DNA of 64,000 nucleotides. Origin: Corynebacterium terpenotabidum Y-11. Lineage in GTDB: Bacteria; Actinomycetota; Actinomycetes; Mycobacteriales; Mycobacteriaceae. The notes beneath the pieces are model-generated. The model was not told where the DNA came from, searched no databases, and saw nothing but the letters and a program-made list of their open reading frames with translations. Within the stretch, counting starts at the first letter, position 1. The number at the start of each line of letters is the position of its first letter. Both the position numbers and the translations under genes were made by a program. Of the stretch, positions 9,518 to 18,129 are shown one piece after another. The DNA lies in the NCBI RefSeq assembly GCF_000418365.1, contig NC_021663.1:434001-498000 (forward strand), given 5' to 3'.

Positions 9518-10834
9518 TCATACGTGCAGGTCGGACTTCTCCACCGACTTGGGCACCAGGAGCACCGCGATCAGGGAGACCAGGCACACACCGCCGAGGT
9601 AGAGGCCGATCATCCAGGAGTTCCCGGTGCTGTTGAGGATCATCTGCGCGAAGGTGGACGCGAAGGCGCCACCGAGGATCGAACCGAAGGCGTAGCCGAT
9701 GGAGGTGCCGGAGTAGCGCACGTCGGCCGGGAACATCTCGGCGTACAGGGCGGACTGCGGGGCGTAGGACGGCGCCAGGCCGAGCGTGAGGACGACGATG
9801 GCGAAGGTCATCATCGCGGTGGTGCCCTGGTCGATGAACCACCACATCGGGACGACCCAGGCGATGAGCAGCACATAGCCGATGGCGAAGGTGACGCGGC
9901 GTCCGATCCGGTCGCTGATCCAGCCGCTGTAGATGGTGAGGAACAGCCAGCAGAACCCGCCGACGATCGCGGCGATGAGAGTCTGTGACTTCTCCATACC
10001 CAGCGTCTTCGCCCCGTAGGAGGAGAAGAAGGCGATGATCATGTAGCCGGCCGCGTTGTTACCGGCGAAGATCAGGGCGGCGAGCAGGACGTTCTTCCAG
10101 TGGTCACGGAAGAGGCGGCCGAGGGGGGCGGAGGCCTCCTTCTGACGATCCTGCATGTCGAGGTAGACCGGGGACTCCTCCACGGAGCGACGGATGAGGT
10201 AGCCCACGAGAATGAGCACGAGGGAGGACAGGAACGGGATGCGCCAGCCCCAGGACTGGAAGTCATCGTCGGACAGGGAGGTGGTGAGGAGGAACATGAA
10301 CGAGGTCGCCAGGATCAGACCCAGCGGGACGCCGATCTGCGGGTAGGCGCCGAACAGGCCGCGCTTCTCCCGCGGGGCGTGCTCGACGGACATCAGCGCC
10401 GCCCCGCCCCATTCGCCACCGGCGGAAAAGCCCTGGAGGATGCGCAGCAGGATCAGCAGTACCGGCGCGGCCACGCCGATGGTCCCGTAGGTCGGCAGGA
10501 TGCCGATGAGGGCGGTGGCGGCACCCATGCCGACGAGAGTGGCGACGAGGACGGCCTTGCGTCCGTACCGGTCACCGAGATGGCCGGCGATGATGGCGCC
10601 GAGCGGGCGGAACAGGAAGCTGATGCCGATCGACGCCCAGGAGAAGATCTGTGCCAGGGACGAGCTGCCCACGGGCTCGAAGAAGAGCGGGGCGAAGATG
10701 AATGCCGCCGCCTGAGCGTAGATGAAGAAGTCGTACCACTCGATGGTGGTGCCGACGAGGGTTCCGGCGAGAACCCGCTTCTCTTCGCGTCGGCGGGGCG
10801 CGTCAATGGGACGGGCAGGGACGGCGGTAGCCAC
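9518..10834 (-). CDS. MFS transporter, metabolite:H+ symporter (MHS/ShiA-ProP-like) family
   Basis: A 438-residue twelve-span transporter. The N-terminal signature VGTTIEWYDFFIY and the loop motifs HLGDRYGRK and GFSAGGEWGGA are typical of the MHS family that takes up organic acids or osmolytes (ShiA, ProP, KgtP). The GTG at 10834 is chosen because it is preceded by AGGAGG at ideal spacing; longer in-frame starts lack this. The substrate is not predictable from sequence alone. It is divergent from the DUF3263 gene. Confidence 0.87.
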   Translation of the reverse strand: MATAVPARPIDAPRRREEKRVLAGTLVGTTIEWYDFFIYAQAAAFIFAPLFFEPVGSSSLAQIFSWASIGISFLFRPLGAIIAGHLGDRYGRKAVLVATLVGMGAATALIGILPTYGTIGVAAPVLLILLRILQGFSAGGEWGGAALMSVEHAPREKRGLFGAYPQIGVPLGLILATSFMFLLTTSLSDDDFQSWGWRIPFLSSLVLILVGYLIRRSVEESPVYLDMQDRQKEASAPLGRLFRDHWKNVLLAALIFAGNNAAGYMIIAFFSSYGAKTLGMEKSQTLIAAIVGGFCWLFLTIYSGWISDRIGRRVTFAIGYVLLIAWVVPMWWFIDQGTTAMMTFAIVVLTLGLAPSYAPQSALYAEMFPADVRYSGTSIGYAFGSILGGAFASTFAQMILNSTGNSWMIGLYLGGVCLVSLIAVLLVPKSVEKSDLHV

Positions 10835-10933
10835 AGGGCCTCCTGGGTATCTGGCATGGGACATGCGGGGGCATGCGGGGGCATGCACGGAAAAGAACGG
10901 GGGTCGGGTGGACCGGCGTTACACTTTACGGTC

Positions 10934-11143
10934 ATGGCGGCGCTGAGTGAACAGGAACAGGAGATTCTCGCTTTTGAACACCTCCGGTGGAAATCCGAGG
11001 GGGCCAAGGAGGAGGAGATCCGGCGTCGATTCGGGGTCGAGCCGTGGCGGTACTTCCAACAGCTCAATGCGTTGATCGACCGACCGGAAGCGCAGGAAGC
11101 TGATCCGGTGACGGTGCGTCAACTGCTCCAACGGCGGGGCTGA
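10934..11143 (+). CDS. DUF3263 family small protein
   Basis: A 69-residue helical, charged protein starting MAALSEQEQEILAFE with LRWKSEGAKEEEIRRRFG and EPWRYFQQLN. This resembles the small actinobacterial DUF3263 family, which looks like a HTH-containing DNA-binding fold. Its function is unknown. ATG 10934 is the first start, and the following LytR_C gene begins 15 bases after its stop, so the two may be cotranscribed. Confidence 0.75.
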   Translation: MAALSEQEQEILAFEHLRWKSEGAKEEEIRRRFGVEPWRYFQQLNALIDRPEAQEADPVTVRQLLQRRG

Positions 11144-11158
11144 AGTTACTATCGTGGC

Positions 11159-11905
11159 GTGACTGAGCAGAACCGACCGCGGCACTCCCGGGATCCCGAG
11201 CCGGATCCGTACGACAACTCCACCTACGACAACTCCACCTACGACGACGCCTACCTGGCGGGTCCGGTGGCCGACGCAGCTGCCGGGGCCTCGGCCGTCG
11301 ACGGCGAACCGACGGAAACGTCCGGCCCTCCGCTGCGTGGCCTGGCGATGATCCTCACCGCCGTCGCCGTCGTGCTCATTATCTGGGGCGCCTTCTCCCT
11401 CTTCGGCGCGGACGACGACGGGTCCGAGGACACCGCCGCACCGAACACCACCTCAGCGCCCGCGGTGCCCGCGACGGACGCGGCGTCCCCGTCGGTGGAG
11501 GACACCCCGGTCACCGATGCTGACGCTGGGGCGTCCGACACCGCAGGTGACGCTGACGCCACCGCGGACGTCACCGTCGACCGGGGGATCCAGGTCACCG
11601 TGCTGAACAACAGCACCGAGACCATCGCCGGGGCCGCGGCAGAACGCCTGCGGGCCCAGAACTGGACCAATGTCGGCACCGGCAACCTCCAGGACCGGAT
11701 TGACGGCATCAGTGAAGAGTCCCGCGTCTACTACCCGGAGGGTGACACCGCCGCCCAGGCCGCGGCCGAGGAACTCGCCAACGAGATCGGGCTGACCGCC
11801 GTGCCGGGCAACGCCGACTTCTACGCGCGCTTCGGCGAGGCCGAAATCCGTGAAGGTGACCGTGCCGAGGGCGTGGTCGTGGTGCTGACCGGCCCGCTGG
11901 CCTGA
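11159..11905 (+). CDS. Membrane-anchored LytR_C domain protein
   Basis: A 248-residue protein. A cytoplasmic acidic N-terminus contains a tandem repeat YDNST-YDNST-YDD encoded by two exact 15-bp units at 11210-11239. One transmembrane helix (about residues 60-82) and a long Ala/Asp/Thr-rich linker follow. The C-terminal LytR_C-type domain (about residues 140-248) includes VTVLNNST and VYYPEGD. Such domains occur free or attached to LytR-CpsA-Psr cell-wall ligases; the role is presumably in the envelope. The start is GTG 11159. Confidence 0.78.
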   Translation: MTEQNRPRHSRDPEPDPYDNSTYDNSTYDDAYLAGPVADAAAGASAVDGEPTETSGPPLRGLAMILTAVAVVLIIWGAFSLFGADDDGSEDTAAPNTTSAPAVPATDAASPSVEDTPVTDADAGASDTAGDADATADVTVDRGIQVTVLNNSTETIAGAAAERLRAQNWTNVGTGNLQDRIDGISEESRVYYPEGDTAAQAAAEELANEIGLTAVPGNADFYARFGEAEIREGDRAEGVVVVLTGPLA

Positions 11906-11926
11906 TGATGCAGTAGCATCCTCCCC

Positions 11927-13105
11927 ATGGAATTCCCCGGTTCAGCACCGACGGTCGGTATCGAGTGGGAGGTCGCCCTCGTCGACCCGGAATCCCGCGA
12001 TCTGGTGGCGAAGGCGCCCGAGATGATGGCGGAACTGGACCGTCGGTACCCGGGGCACACGATCACCCGCGAGTTCCTCGCGAACACCGTGGAGATGGTC
12101 ACCGGCGTCCATGAGACGATTCCCGGGGCGGTCGAGGATCTGCGTGGTCAGCTGCGCAAGGTCATGGCGGTCGCCGAGGACCTGGGGGTGCAGGTGTTCT
12201 CCGCCGGGACCCATCCCTTCGCGCACTGGGGTGACCAGGTGCTCAGCGAGAAGCAGAGCTACAACGAGATCATCGAGCGCACCCAGTACTGGGGGCGGCA
12301 GATGCTCATCTGGGGGATCCACGTCCACGTCGGCGTGGGTGGCCGTGACCGGGTCTGGCCGATCATCAACGCGGTGATGACGCAGTACGCCCACGTACTC
12401 GCACTGTCGGCCTCGTCGCCGGCATGGGAGGGGCTGGACACCGGCTACGCCTCCAACCGCACCCTGCTGTACCAGCAGCTGCCCACCGCCGGCATGCCGT
12501 ACCAGTTCGCCGACTGGGACGCGTGGGAGGCCTTCAACGTCGACCAGGACCGCTCCGGGGTGATCAACCACACCGGATCGATGCACTTCGACGTGCGTCC
12601 CTCGAAGTACGGCACGGTGGAGGTCCGGTTCGCGGACGCCACGATGGAGGTGTGGGAGGTCGGGGCGATCGCCGCTTTCATCCACTGCCTCGTGGTGTAC
12701 TACGAGCGATGCTGGACGGCGGGGGAGGAACTGCCGACGCTGCAGTACTGGCATGTCGCGGAGAACAAGTGGCGTGCGGCCCGCTATGGCCTGGACGCGC
12801 TGATCATCACCGACCGGGAGACGACGGAACGCCTGGTCACGGACGATATCGTCGACTGGCTGGAGGTGCTGGCACCGGTGGCGGAGGACCTGGGGTGTGC
12901 TGCGGAGCTGGCCGATGTGCGGCGGATCATCGCCCGCGGCGGGGACTATGCCCTGCAGCGTGCGGCGGCCCGGGCCGCGGGTGCGGCACTGGAGCCGGGT
13001 GTGCGGACCCGGGGGGACGCCGGTGCGGAGCAGGGTTTCACCCAGCCGGAGGCGTGGATCGCGGCGGTGGACCTCACGGTGGAGTCGCTGAAACGGTCAC
13101 TGTAG
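11927..13105 (+). CDS. Carboxylate-amine ligase, YbdK/GCS2 family
   Basis: A 392-residue member of the glutamate-cysteine ligase 2 family (YbdK-type). The N-terminal [10 protein letters not shown] carries the metal/ATP-binding Glu residues. GIHVHVGV, the SRxxL-like SNRTLL, and [13 protein letters not shown] match the family core. Family members show weak glutamate-cysteine ligase activity, but corynebacteria make mycothiol, so the true substrate is uncertain. ATG 11927 begins the conserved domain at once. Confidence 0.82.
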   Translation: MEFPGSAPTVGIEWEVALVDPESRDLVAKAPEMMAELDRRYPGHTITREFLANTVEMVTGVHETIPGAVEDLRGQLRKVMAVAEDLGVQVFSAGTHPFAHWGDQVLSEKQSYNEIIERTQYWGRQMLIWGIHVHVGVGGRDRVWPIINAVMTQYAHVLALSASSPAWEGLDTGYASNRTLLYQQLPTAGMPYQFADWDAWEAFNVDQDRSGVINHTGSMHFDVRPSKYGTVEVRFADATMEVWEVGAIAAFIHCLVVYYERCWTAGEELPTLQYWHVAENKWRAARYGLDALIITDRETTERLVTDDIVDWLEVLAPVAEDLGCAAELADVRRIIARGGDYALQRAAARAAGAALEPGVRTRGDAGAEQGFTQPEAWIAAVDLTVESLKRSL

Positions 13106-13144
13106 GGCTACGGTCCGGCGGAGTGGTATTGTTTGTAAAAGAGA

Positions 13145-13160
13145 GTGAATGATCGTTCAC
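13145..13160. promoter_or_regulatory. Probable TetR operator before the thiolase gene
   Basis: The 16-bp near-palindrome GTGAATGATCGTTCAC lies 68 bases upstream of the thiolase ATG. Read on the other strand it is GTGAACGATCATTCAC, which differs by one base from GTGAACGTTCATTCAC at 24739-24754 in front of the tetR gene of the same cluster. A shared repressor binding site is the simplest explanation. An A/T-rich stretch (TTGTTTGTAAAA) just before it could be promoter sequence. Confidence 0.75.
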
Positions 13161-13228
13161 TTTTGCCCGGTGGTGGCGGCATGCCGCCCGCACCGGTCCA
13201 CCACACACCACACCTGAAGGACCACCAC

Positions 13229-14461
13229 ATGCCTGATCGTTCCCTCCCTGCTCTGCCATGCCTCCGGCACGCCTTCCTCGTGTCCGGCACCCGCACACCG
13301 GTCGGACGCTACGGCGGGGCACTCGCCGCCGTCCGCCCTGACGACCTCGCCGCCCTCACGATCCGTCGGGTCATCACCGAGACCGGCATCGACCCGGCCG
13401 ATGTCGACGAGGTCATCCTCGGCAACGCCAACGGGGCAGGGGAGGAGAACCGCAATGTCGCCCGCATGGCATGGCTGCTCGCCGGCTTCCCGGACACCGT
13501 GCCCGGTATGACCGTCAACCGGCTCTGCGCCTCCGGGATGAGCGCGATCTCCATCGCCTCAGCCATGGTGGCGAGCGGTCAGGCGGACATCATCGTCGCA
13601 GGTGGCGTGGAGTCCATGACCCGCGCCCCCTGGGTCATGCAGAAGCCGCAGACCCCCTGGGCTAAGCCGGGGGAGACCTTCGACACCTCCATCGGCTGGC
13701 GGTTCATCAACCCCGTCTTCGCCGCACAGAACAACATCACCCTGAGCATGCCGGAGACTGCGGAGGAGGTCGCCCGGCAGTGCGGGATCAGCCGACAGCG
13801 GGCCGATGAGTTCGCGGTGGCCTCCCAGACGAAGGCCGCCACCGCGATCGCGGATGGACGCTTCGACGCCGAGATCGTGCCGGTGGAGATCACCGGCAGG
13901 AAAGGCGCCACCACCACCGTCAGCGTCGACGAGGGGCCCCGCCCCGGCTCCACGGTCGAGGCTCTCTCCTCGCTCCGCCCGGTCGTGGCCGGCGGCGAGG
14001 TCGTGACCGCGGGGAACTCCTCCTCCCTCAATGACGGGGCGTCCGCCGTCATCGTCGCGTCCGAGACGGCCGTGGCGAAGTACGGGCTCACCCCACGGGC
14101 ACGGGTCGTGGCGTCCACCCAGACCGGCCTGCACCCGTCGGTGATGGGGCTGGGCCCGGTCGAGGCGAGCCGGAAGGCCCTCGACCGCGCGGGCTGGACC
14201 ATGGCGGACCTGGACGCCGTCGAACTCAACGAGGCCTTCGCCTCCCAGTCGCTGGCCTGCATCGACGGTATGGGTGTCGACCCGGAGATCGTCAATGCCT
14301 GGGGCGGGGCCATCGCCCTGGGCCACCCGCTGGGTTCCTCCGGGGCGAGGATCACGGTGACGCTGCTCAACCGGCTGGAGCAGGGGGATCTGCGGCGCGG
14401 ACTGGCGACGATGTGCGTCGGTGTGGGTCAGGGCACCGCGCTGGCCCTCGAACGGGTGTAG
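13229..14461 (+). CDS. Acyl-CoA acetyltransferase (thiolase)
   Basis: A 410-residue degradative thiolase that cleaves 3-oxoacyl-CoA to acetyl-CoA and a shortened acyl-CoA. The nucleophile Cys is in NRLCASGM, the His in GHPLGSSGAR, and the second Cys in CVGVGQG. Overall it is closest in feel to beta-ketoadipyl-CoA/acetyl-CoA C-acyltransferases. ATG 13229 is chosen because GAAGGA precedes it. It faces the ten-gene minus-strand cluster and shares the TetR-type operator, so it is proposed to cleave 3-oxopimeloyl-CoA and acetoacetyl-CoA in the same pathway. Confidence 0.9.
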   Translation: MPDRSLPALPCLRHAFLVSGTRTPVGRYGGALAAVRPDDLAALTIRRVITETGIDPADVDEVILGNANGAGEENRNVARMAWLLAGFPDTVPGMTVNRLCASGMSAISIASAMVASGQADIIVAGGVESMTRAPWVMQKPQTPWAKPGETFDTSIGWRFINPVFAAQNNITLSMPETAEEVARQCGISRQRADEFAVASQTKAATAIADGRFDAEIVPVEITGRKGATTTVSVDEGPRPGSTVEALSSLRPVVAGGEVVTAGNSSSLNDGASAVIVASETAVAKYGLTPRARVVASTQTGLHPSVMGLGPVEASRKALDRAGWTMADLDAVELNEAFASQSLACIDGMGVDPEIVNAWGGAIALGHPLGSSGARITVTLLNRLEQGDLRRGLATMCVGVGQGTALALERV

Positions 14462-14472
14462 CGGCCCGTCCC

Positions 14473-14503
14473 CCCGGCCCCGCCCCCGCCCCCTGGGGCC
14501 GGG
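14473..14503. terminator. Bidirectional terminator-like hairpin
   Basis: An 8-bp perfect stem CCGGCCCC/GGGGCCGG with a C-rich loop lies in the 42-base gap between the convergent thiolase and SDR genes. There is no clear T run. Its position between two converging units supports a terminator role. Confidence 0.55.
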
Positions 14504-15205
14504 TCACATCGTCAGGCCACCGGACACGGACAACACCTGCCCGGTGGTGAACCCGGAGTGCGGGCCCACGAAGTAGGCGACCGCCTCGGCGATCTCCTCG
14601 GCAGTCCCGGTCCGCCCCTTCGGGATCGCCCGCACGGTCCCCGCCATCACCTTCCCGGCCAGGCCCCCGCCCTCCAGCATGCCGGTGAGCAGGGGAGTAT
14701 CCGTCGGCCCGGGGCTGACGATGTTGATCGTGATGTCCGTGCGCGCGGTCTCCCGGGCGATGGAGCGGACAAAACCCATGAGCCCGGCACGGGCCGCGGA
14801 GCTGGCGGCGTCCCCCAGTGTGCCGGCCTTCCCAGAGTCGGAACCGATGATGACGATTCTCCCGCGGTCGCCGCCGTGCTCGCTGAAGACCTGCAGTGCC
14901 CCCCGGACCAGGTTCATTGGCCCGGTCAGCTCCGTGGCGAGGATGTCTGCGGTGACCTCAGCATCCTGGTTCACGAAGAAGTCCATGTCATGACGGTGAC
15001 CGGTGGTGACCACGAGGGTGTCGAACGGGCCGGTCTCGGCGAAGGCACGGGCGACATCACCGGGCAGACGGGCGTCCACCGGCACCGACGGAAACTCCTC
15101 GGACGGGTGACGGTGGTGCACGGCGACGACTTCCGCTCCGTCGGCGGCGAGTCGGCGGGCCACGGCGGTCCCGATCCCCCCGGTGCCTACGATGACGGCG
15201 CGCAT
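14504..15205 (-). CDS. Short-chain dehydrogenase-like protein lacking the YxxxK catalytic pair
   Basis: A 233-residue Rossmann protein with the nucleotide loop VGTGGIGTAVA at residues 5-15, a GSDSGKAG strand (Ser region kept) and the C-terminal GQVLSVSGGLTM, which matches BadH-type enzymes. Where the BadH homologue of this cluster has Y-S-A-C-K, this protein has S-S-A-A-R, so both the catalytic Tyr and Lys are replaced. It may be an inactive or structural paralogue or may catalyse something different. It starts 2 bases after the stop of the adjacent dehydrogenase gene and is the last gene of the minus-strand cluster. Confidence 0.8.
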   Translation of the reverse strand: MRAVIVGTGGIGTAVARRLAADGAEVVAVHHRHPSEEFPSVPVDARLPGDVARAFAETGPFDTLVVTTGHRHDMDFFVNQDAEVTADILATELTGPMNLVRGALQVFSEHGGDRGRIVIIGSDSGKAGTLGDAASSAARAGLMGFVRSIARETARTDITINIVSPGPTDTPLLTGMLEGGGLAGKVMAGTVRAIPKGRTGTAEEIAEAVAYFVGPHSGFTTGQVLSVSGGLTM

Positions 15206-15207
15206 GA

Positions 15208-16479
15208 TCAGGCCCCCGTCATCGCGTTGAGGCCGGTGATCTTCCGCCCGATGAGCAGTGACTGGATGAACTCCGTCCCCTCATAGGTGTGGACCACCTC
15301 CATGTCCGTCATATGCCGGGCGACGTGGAAGTCCAGCAACAGGCCATTGCCGCCGAGCAGGTCGCGGGCGCGGCGGGTGACCTCGCGGGCCCGGTCGGCA
15401 CAGTGCAGCTTCGCGATGGACGCCATCGTCCCGGTCCACTGCCCCGATTCCTGCAGGGACGCCATCCGGTGGCACATGAGCTGCAGCGAGGTGACGTCCG
15501 CGGCCATGGCGGCCAGGGTGTTCTGGACGAGCTGAGTGGCCCCGATGGGCCGCCCGAACTGTTCCCGTGACGCCGCGTAGGTGGCGGTCGCCTCGAAGCA
15601 GGCGATTGCGTGGCCCAGGGCCTCCCAGGATGCCCCGCCGCGGGTCGTGGCCAGCACCCGGGACACATCCGAGAAGCTCTCGCACCCGGTCAGCCGGTTC
15701 GCCTCGGGGATACGGACCTCATCGAAGAAGAGGTTGGCCTGCAGGATCGCCCGTTTACCGGTTTTCGCGGTGATCACCTCGTAGCTGAACCCGGTCGGCC
15801 GACTGTCCGGATCGCGGGGATCCTCGCGTTCCATGACGAACGCCTTGACCTTCCCGTCCGCTTCATCCCGGGCGAAGATAATGACGAGGTGGGCCATGGA
15901 TCCGTTGCCGATCCAGCGCTTGGCGCCGGTGATGAGCCACCCGTCGCCGTCGCGCCGGGCGGTGGTGTCCAGCCCGACCGAGTCGGAACCGTGCCGGGGT
16001 TCGGTCAGCGCGAAGCAGCCGATCTTCGCCAACTGCGCCATCTCCGGCAGCCAACGGTTCTTCTGCTCCTCGGAACCCAGCATGTGGATCGTGCCCATCG
16101 ACAGGTTGGCCTGCACCCCGAGGAAGGTGTTGACCGAGCCGTCGCCGCGGGACAGTTCCCGGATGGCGATGCCCTGGGCCAGCCGCGACAGCCCCGGACA
16201 GCCGTAGCCCGAGATCGCCGCGCCGACCACCCCGGTGGCGGCGAGGCCGTCGAGGAGCTCATAGGGGAACTCGGCGCGTTCCCAGTAGTCGTTGATCACC
16301 GGCAGGACCTGTGCGTCCACGAAGGCGCGGACGCTGTCCCGGATCGTCAGCACCTCCGCCGGGAGGTCGTCCTCCAGCAGGTAGAAGTCGGTGTTGCGGG
16401 GCACGGTGAGCTCGCCACGGAGGTCGGCGAGGTAGTCGCTCGTGTCCTGCTTCCAGTCGGTGCACTGCTTAGTCGTCAT
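15208..16479 (-). CDS. Acyl-CoA dehydrogenase (glutaryl-CoA-dehydrogenase-like fold)
   Basis: A 423-residue FAD enzyme with FALTEPRHGSDS, the FAD-binding KRWIGNGS region, LLGGNG and the catalytic Glu in HTYEGTEFIQ. It groups by sequence with glutaryl-CoA dehydrogenases. However, the three residues that bind the substrate carboxylate in GCDH (Glu87, Arg94 and Ser98 of the human enzyme) correspond here to Ser110, Asn117 and Gly121. It therefore probably acts on another acyl-CoA of the pathway. ATG 16479 overlaps the end of the preceding gene by 11 bases and follows an AAAGG-type site; a longer start at 16518 is less likely. Confidence 0.85.
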   Translation of the reverse strand: MTTKQCTDWKQDTSDYLADLRGELTVPRNTDFYLLEDDLPAEVLTIRDSVRAFVDAQVLPVINDYWERAEFPYELLDGLAATGVVGAAISGYGCPGLSRLAQGIAIRELSRGDGSVNTFLGVQANLSMGTIHMLGSEEQKNRWLPEMAQLAKIGCFALTEPRHGSDSVGLDTTARRDGDGWLITGAKRWIGNGSMAHLVIIFARDEADGKVKAFVMEREDPRDPDSRPTGFSYEVITAKTGKRAILQANLFFDEVRIPEANRLTGCESFSDVSRVLATTRGGASWEALGHAIACFEATATYAASREQFGRPIGATQLVQNTLAAMAADVTSLQLMCHRMASLQESGQWTGTMASIAKLHCADRAREVTRRARDLLGGNGLLLDFHVARHMTDMEVVHTYEGTEFIQSLLIGRKITGLNAMTGA

Positions 16480-17323
16480 AGCTGTACCAGCCTTTCCCGG
16501 TCTTGCGTCCGTAGTCACCGGAGGAGTACTTCTCCACCAGCAACGGGTGTGGCAGTTCTGCGGGGTCCCCGGTCATCTCGTAGGACGCCTGCCGGATGTC
16601 GTAGGTCACGTCGATCCCGACGAGGTCCATCAGCGCGAAGGGGCCCATCGGGTAGCCCAGCGCCGCGGTGGCGGCGGTGTCGATGTCCTCGACGGACGCC
16701 ACCCCCGACCCGTAGAGTTTCAGGGCTTCGGTGCGCACGGCGTTGAGCAGCCGGTTGGCGACGAAGCCGGGGGTCTCCTTGGCCAGCAGTACGGGCTTCT
16801 TCCCCAGAGCCTCGACGACCGCGGTCACCGCAGCGACCGTGTCGTCACTGGTCTGCGGGTTCCGGACGATCTCCACGGCCTTCATCACCAGCGCCGGGTT
16901 GAAGAAGTGCATATTGCAGACCTTGTCCGGGCGTCCGGTCGCGTCCGCCACCGCGGAGGACCCGTAGGTCGAGGAATTCGTCGCCAGGATCGCATGGTCC
17001 GGGGCGAGGGCGTCCAGCCGGGTGAAGATCGACCGCTTGATGTCGAGCTTCTCGGTGGCGGCCTCGATCACCAGGTCGGCGTGTCCCACGGCGTCCTCCA
17101 GAGAGGTGGTGAAGGTGATCCGCGACCGGGCGCTGGCGGCGTCCTCGGCGGTGAGACGTCCCTTGGTAACCCGTCCGTCCAGCCAGGTGTCCATGTCGTC
17201 ACGGGCGGCGTCCACCGCGTCCGCGGAGATGTCCTGCACGGTCGCGGTGATGCCGGCGACGGCGCAGGCCATGCCGATCTGGCGTCCCATGGTGCCGGAG
17301 CCGATGACGGCGATATGTGTCAC
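16469..17323 (-). CDS. 3-hydroxyacyl-CoA dehydrogenase (3-hydroxybutyryl-CoA dehydrogenase type)
   Basis: A 284-residue NAD(P)-dependent enzyme oxidising 3-hydroxyacyl-CoA. The N-terminal dinucleotide loop is IGSGTMGRQIG. The catalytic His is in CNMHFFNPALVMKAVEIV and the helical C-terminal domain has TPGFVANRLLN and YPMGPFALMDLVG. The start is GTG 17323 (GTG 17329 is equally possible), 11 bases after the hydratase stop. It overlaps the next gene, so the unit is tightly coupled. It would serve the beta-oxidation steps after pimeloyl-CoA and crotonyl-CoA. Confidence 0.88.
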   Translation of the reverse strand: MTHIAVIGSGTMGRQIGMACAVAGITATVQDISADAVDAARDDMDTWLDGRVTKGRLTAEDAASARSRITFTTSLEDAVGHADLVIEAATEKLDIKRSIFTRLDALAPDHAILATNSSTYGSSAVADATGRPDKVCNMHFFNPALVMKAVEIVRNPQTSDDTVAAVTAVVEALGKKPVLLAKETPGFVANRLLNAVRTEALKLYGSGVASVEDIDTAATAALGYPMGPFALMDLVGIDVTYDIRQASYEMTGDPAELPHPLLVEKYSSGDYGRKTGKGWYSYDD

Positions 17324-17334
17324 AGTCACAGCCC

Positions 17335-18129
17335 TCACCTGCCCCGGAACTCGGGAGGACGCTTCGCCAGGAACGCGTTGGCGCCCTCGGCCTTGTCCTC
17401 GGTGGTGTACAGCAGGGTCTGGGCGAGACGCTCCAGGAGCAGGCCGGTGCGCTGATCGGTCTCGGCACCGTTGCCGATGACGAGCTTCGCCATCTGTACC
17501 GCCAGTGGTCCCTTCGACAGGATTGTCTGCACCGTTGTCCGCACCCCGGCGAGCAGCCCATCGGCGGGGAGGACCTGGGTGCACAGACCGTAGCCCAGGG
17601 CCTCGGTGGCGGTGAGGACGCGGCTGGTGAGGATCATCTCCACCGCCCGACCCTTGCCGACCAGGCGGGACAGGCGCTGGGTTCCGCCGGCGCCGGGCAG
17701 CACGCCCAGGGTCGTCTCCGGCAGTCCCACCTTCGCGTTCTCGGCGAGGATGCGGATGTCACAGCTCATCGCCAGTTCCAGGCCACCGCCCAGGGCGACG
17801 CCGTTGACCGCGGCGACGGTCGGCTTCGGGTACTCCTCGATCCGGTCGTAGAGCTTCTGCATGTGCGCGGCCAGGCCGTAGGCCAGGTCGTAGTGCTGCA
17901 GTTGGGAGATGTCGGCACCGGCGATGAAGGCCTTCTCCCCGGCTCCGGTGAAGACCACGGCCTGCACGTCCGGGGAGCCTTCCCAAGCGTCCAGAACCTG
18001 GCCGATCTCGGTGAGTACCGTCCTCGACAGGGCGTTGCGCTTCTCCGGCCGGTTAACGGTGATCGTGCCGATCCGGTCGGTGACGTCGGCGCGGATCGTC
18101 TCGTAGTTCTGTGTGTCAGTCATGGTCAT
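17335..18129 (-). CDS. Enoyl-CoA hydratase (BadK/crotonase type)
   Basis: A 264-residue crotonase. The oxyanion-hole AGADIS and both hydratase glutamates are present: LPETTLGVLPGAGGTQRL and the Glu of AVEMIL. It therefore looks competent as a hydratase, unlike the second crotonase of this cluster at 23068-23871. It could hydrate cyclohex-1-ene-1-carboxyl-CoA as well as the linear enoyl-CoA intermediates. Its ATG overlaps the stop of the fused ligase-dehydrogenase gene (ATGA), giving translational coupling. Confidence 0.88.
   Translation of the reverse strand: MTMTDTQNYETIRADVTDRIGTITVNRPEKRNALSRTVLTEIGQVLDAWEGSPDVQAVVFTGAGEKAFIAGADISQLQHYDLAYGLAAHMQKLYDRIEEYPKPTVAAVNGVALGGGLELAMSCDIRILAENAKVGLPETTLGVLPGAGGTQRLSRLVGKGRAVEMILTSRVLTATEALGYGLCTQVLPADGLLAGVRTTVQTILSKGPLAVQMAKLVIGNGAETDQRTGLLLERLAQTLLYTTEDKAEGANAFLAKRPPEFRGR

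Noticed and set aside
11210..11239. Tandem 15-bp repeat in the LytR_C gene as a regulatory repeat
   Set aside because: It lies in frame in a disordered cytoplasmic tail and codes for YDNST twice; a common kind of expansion.
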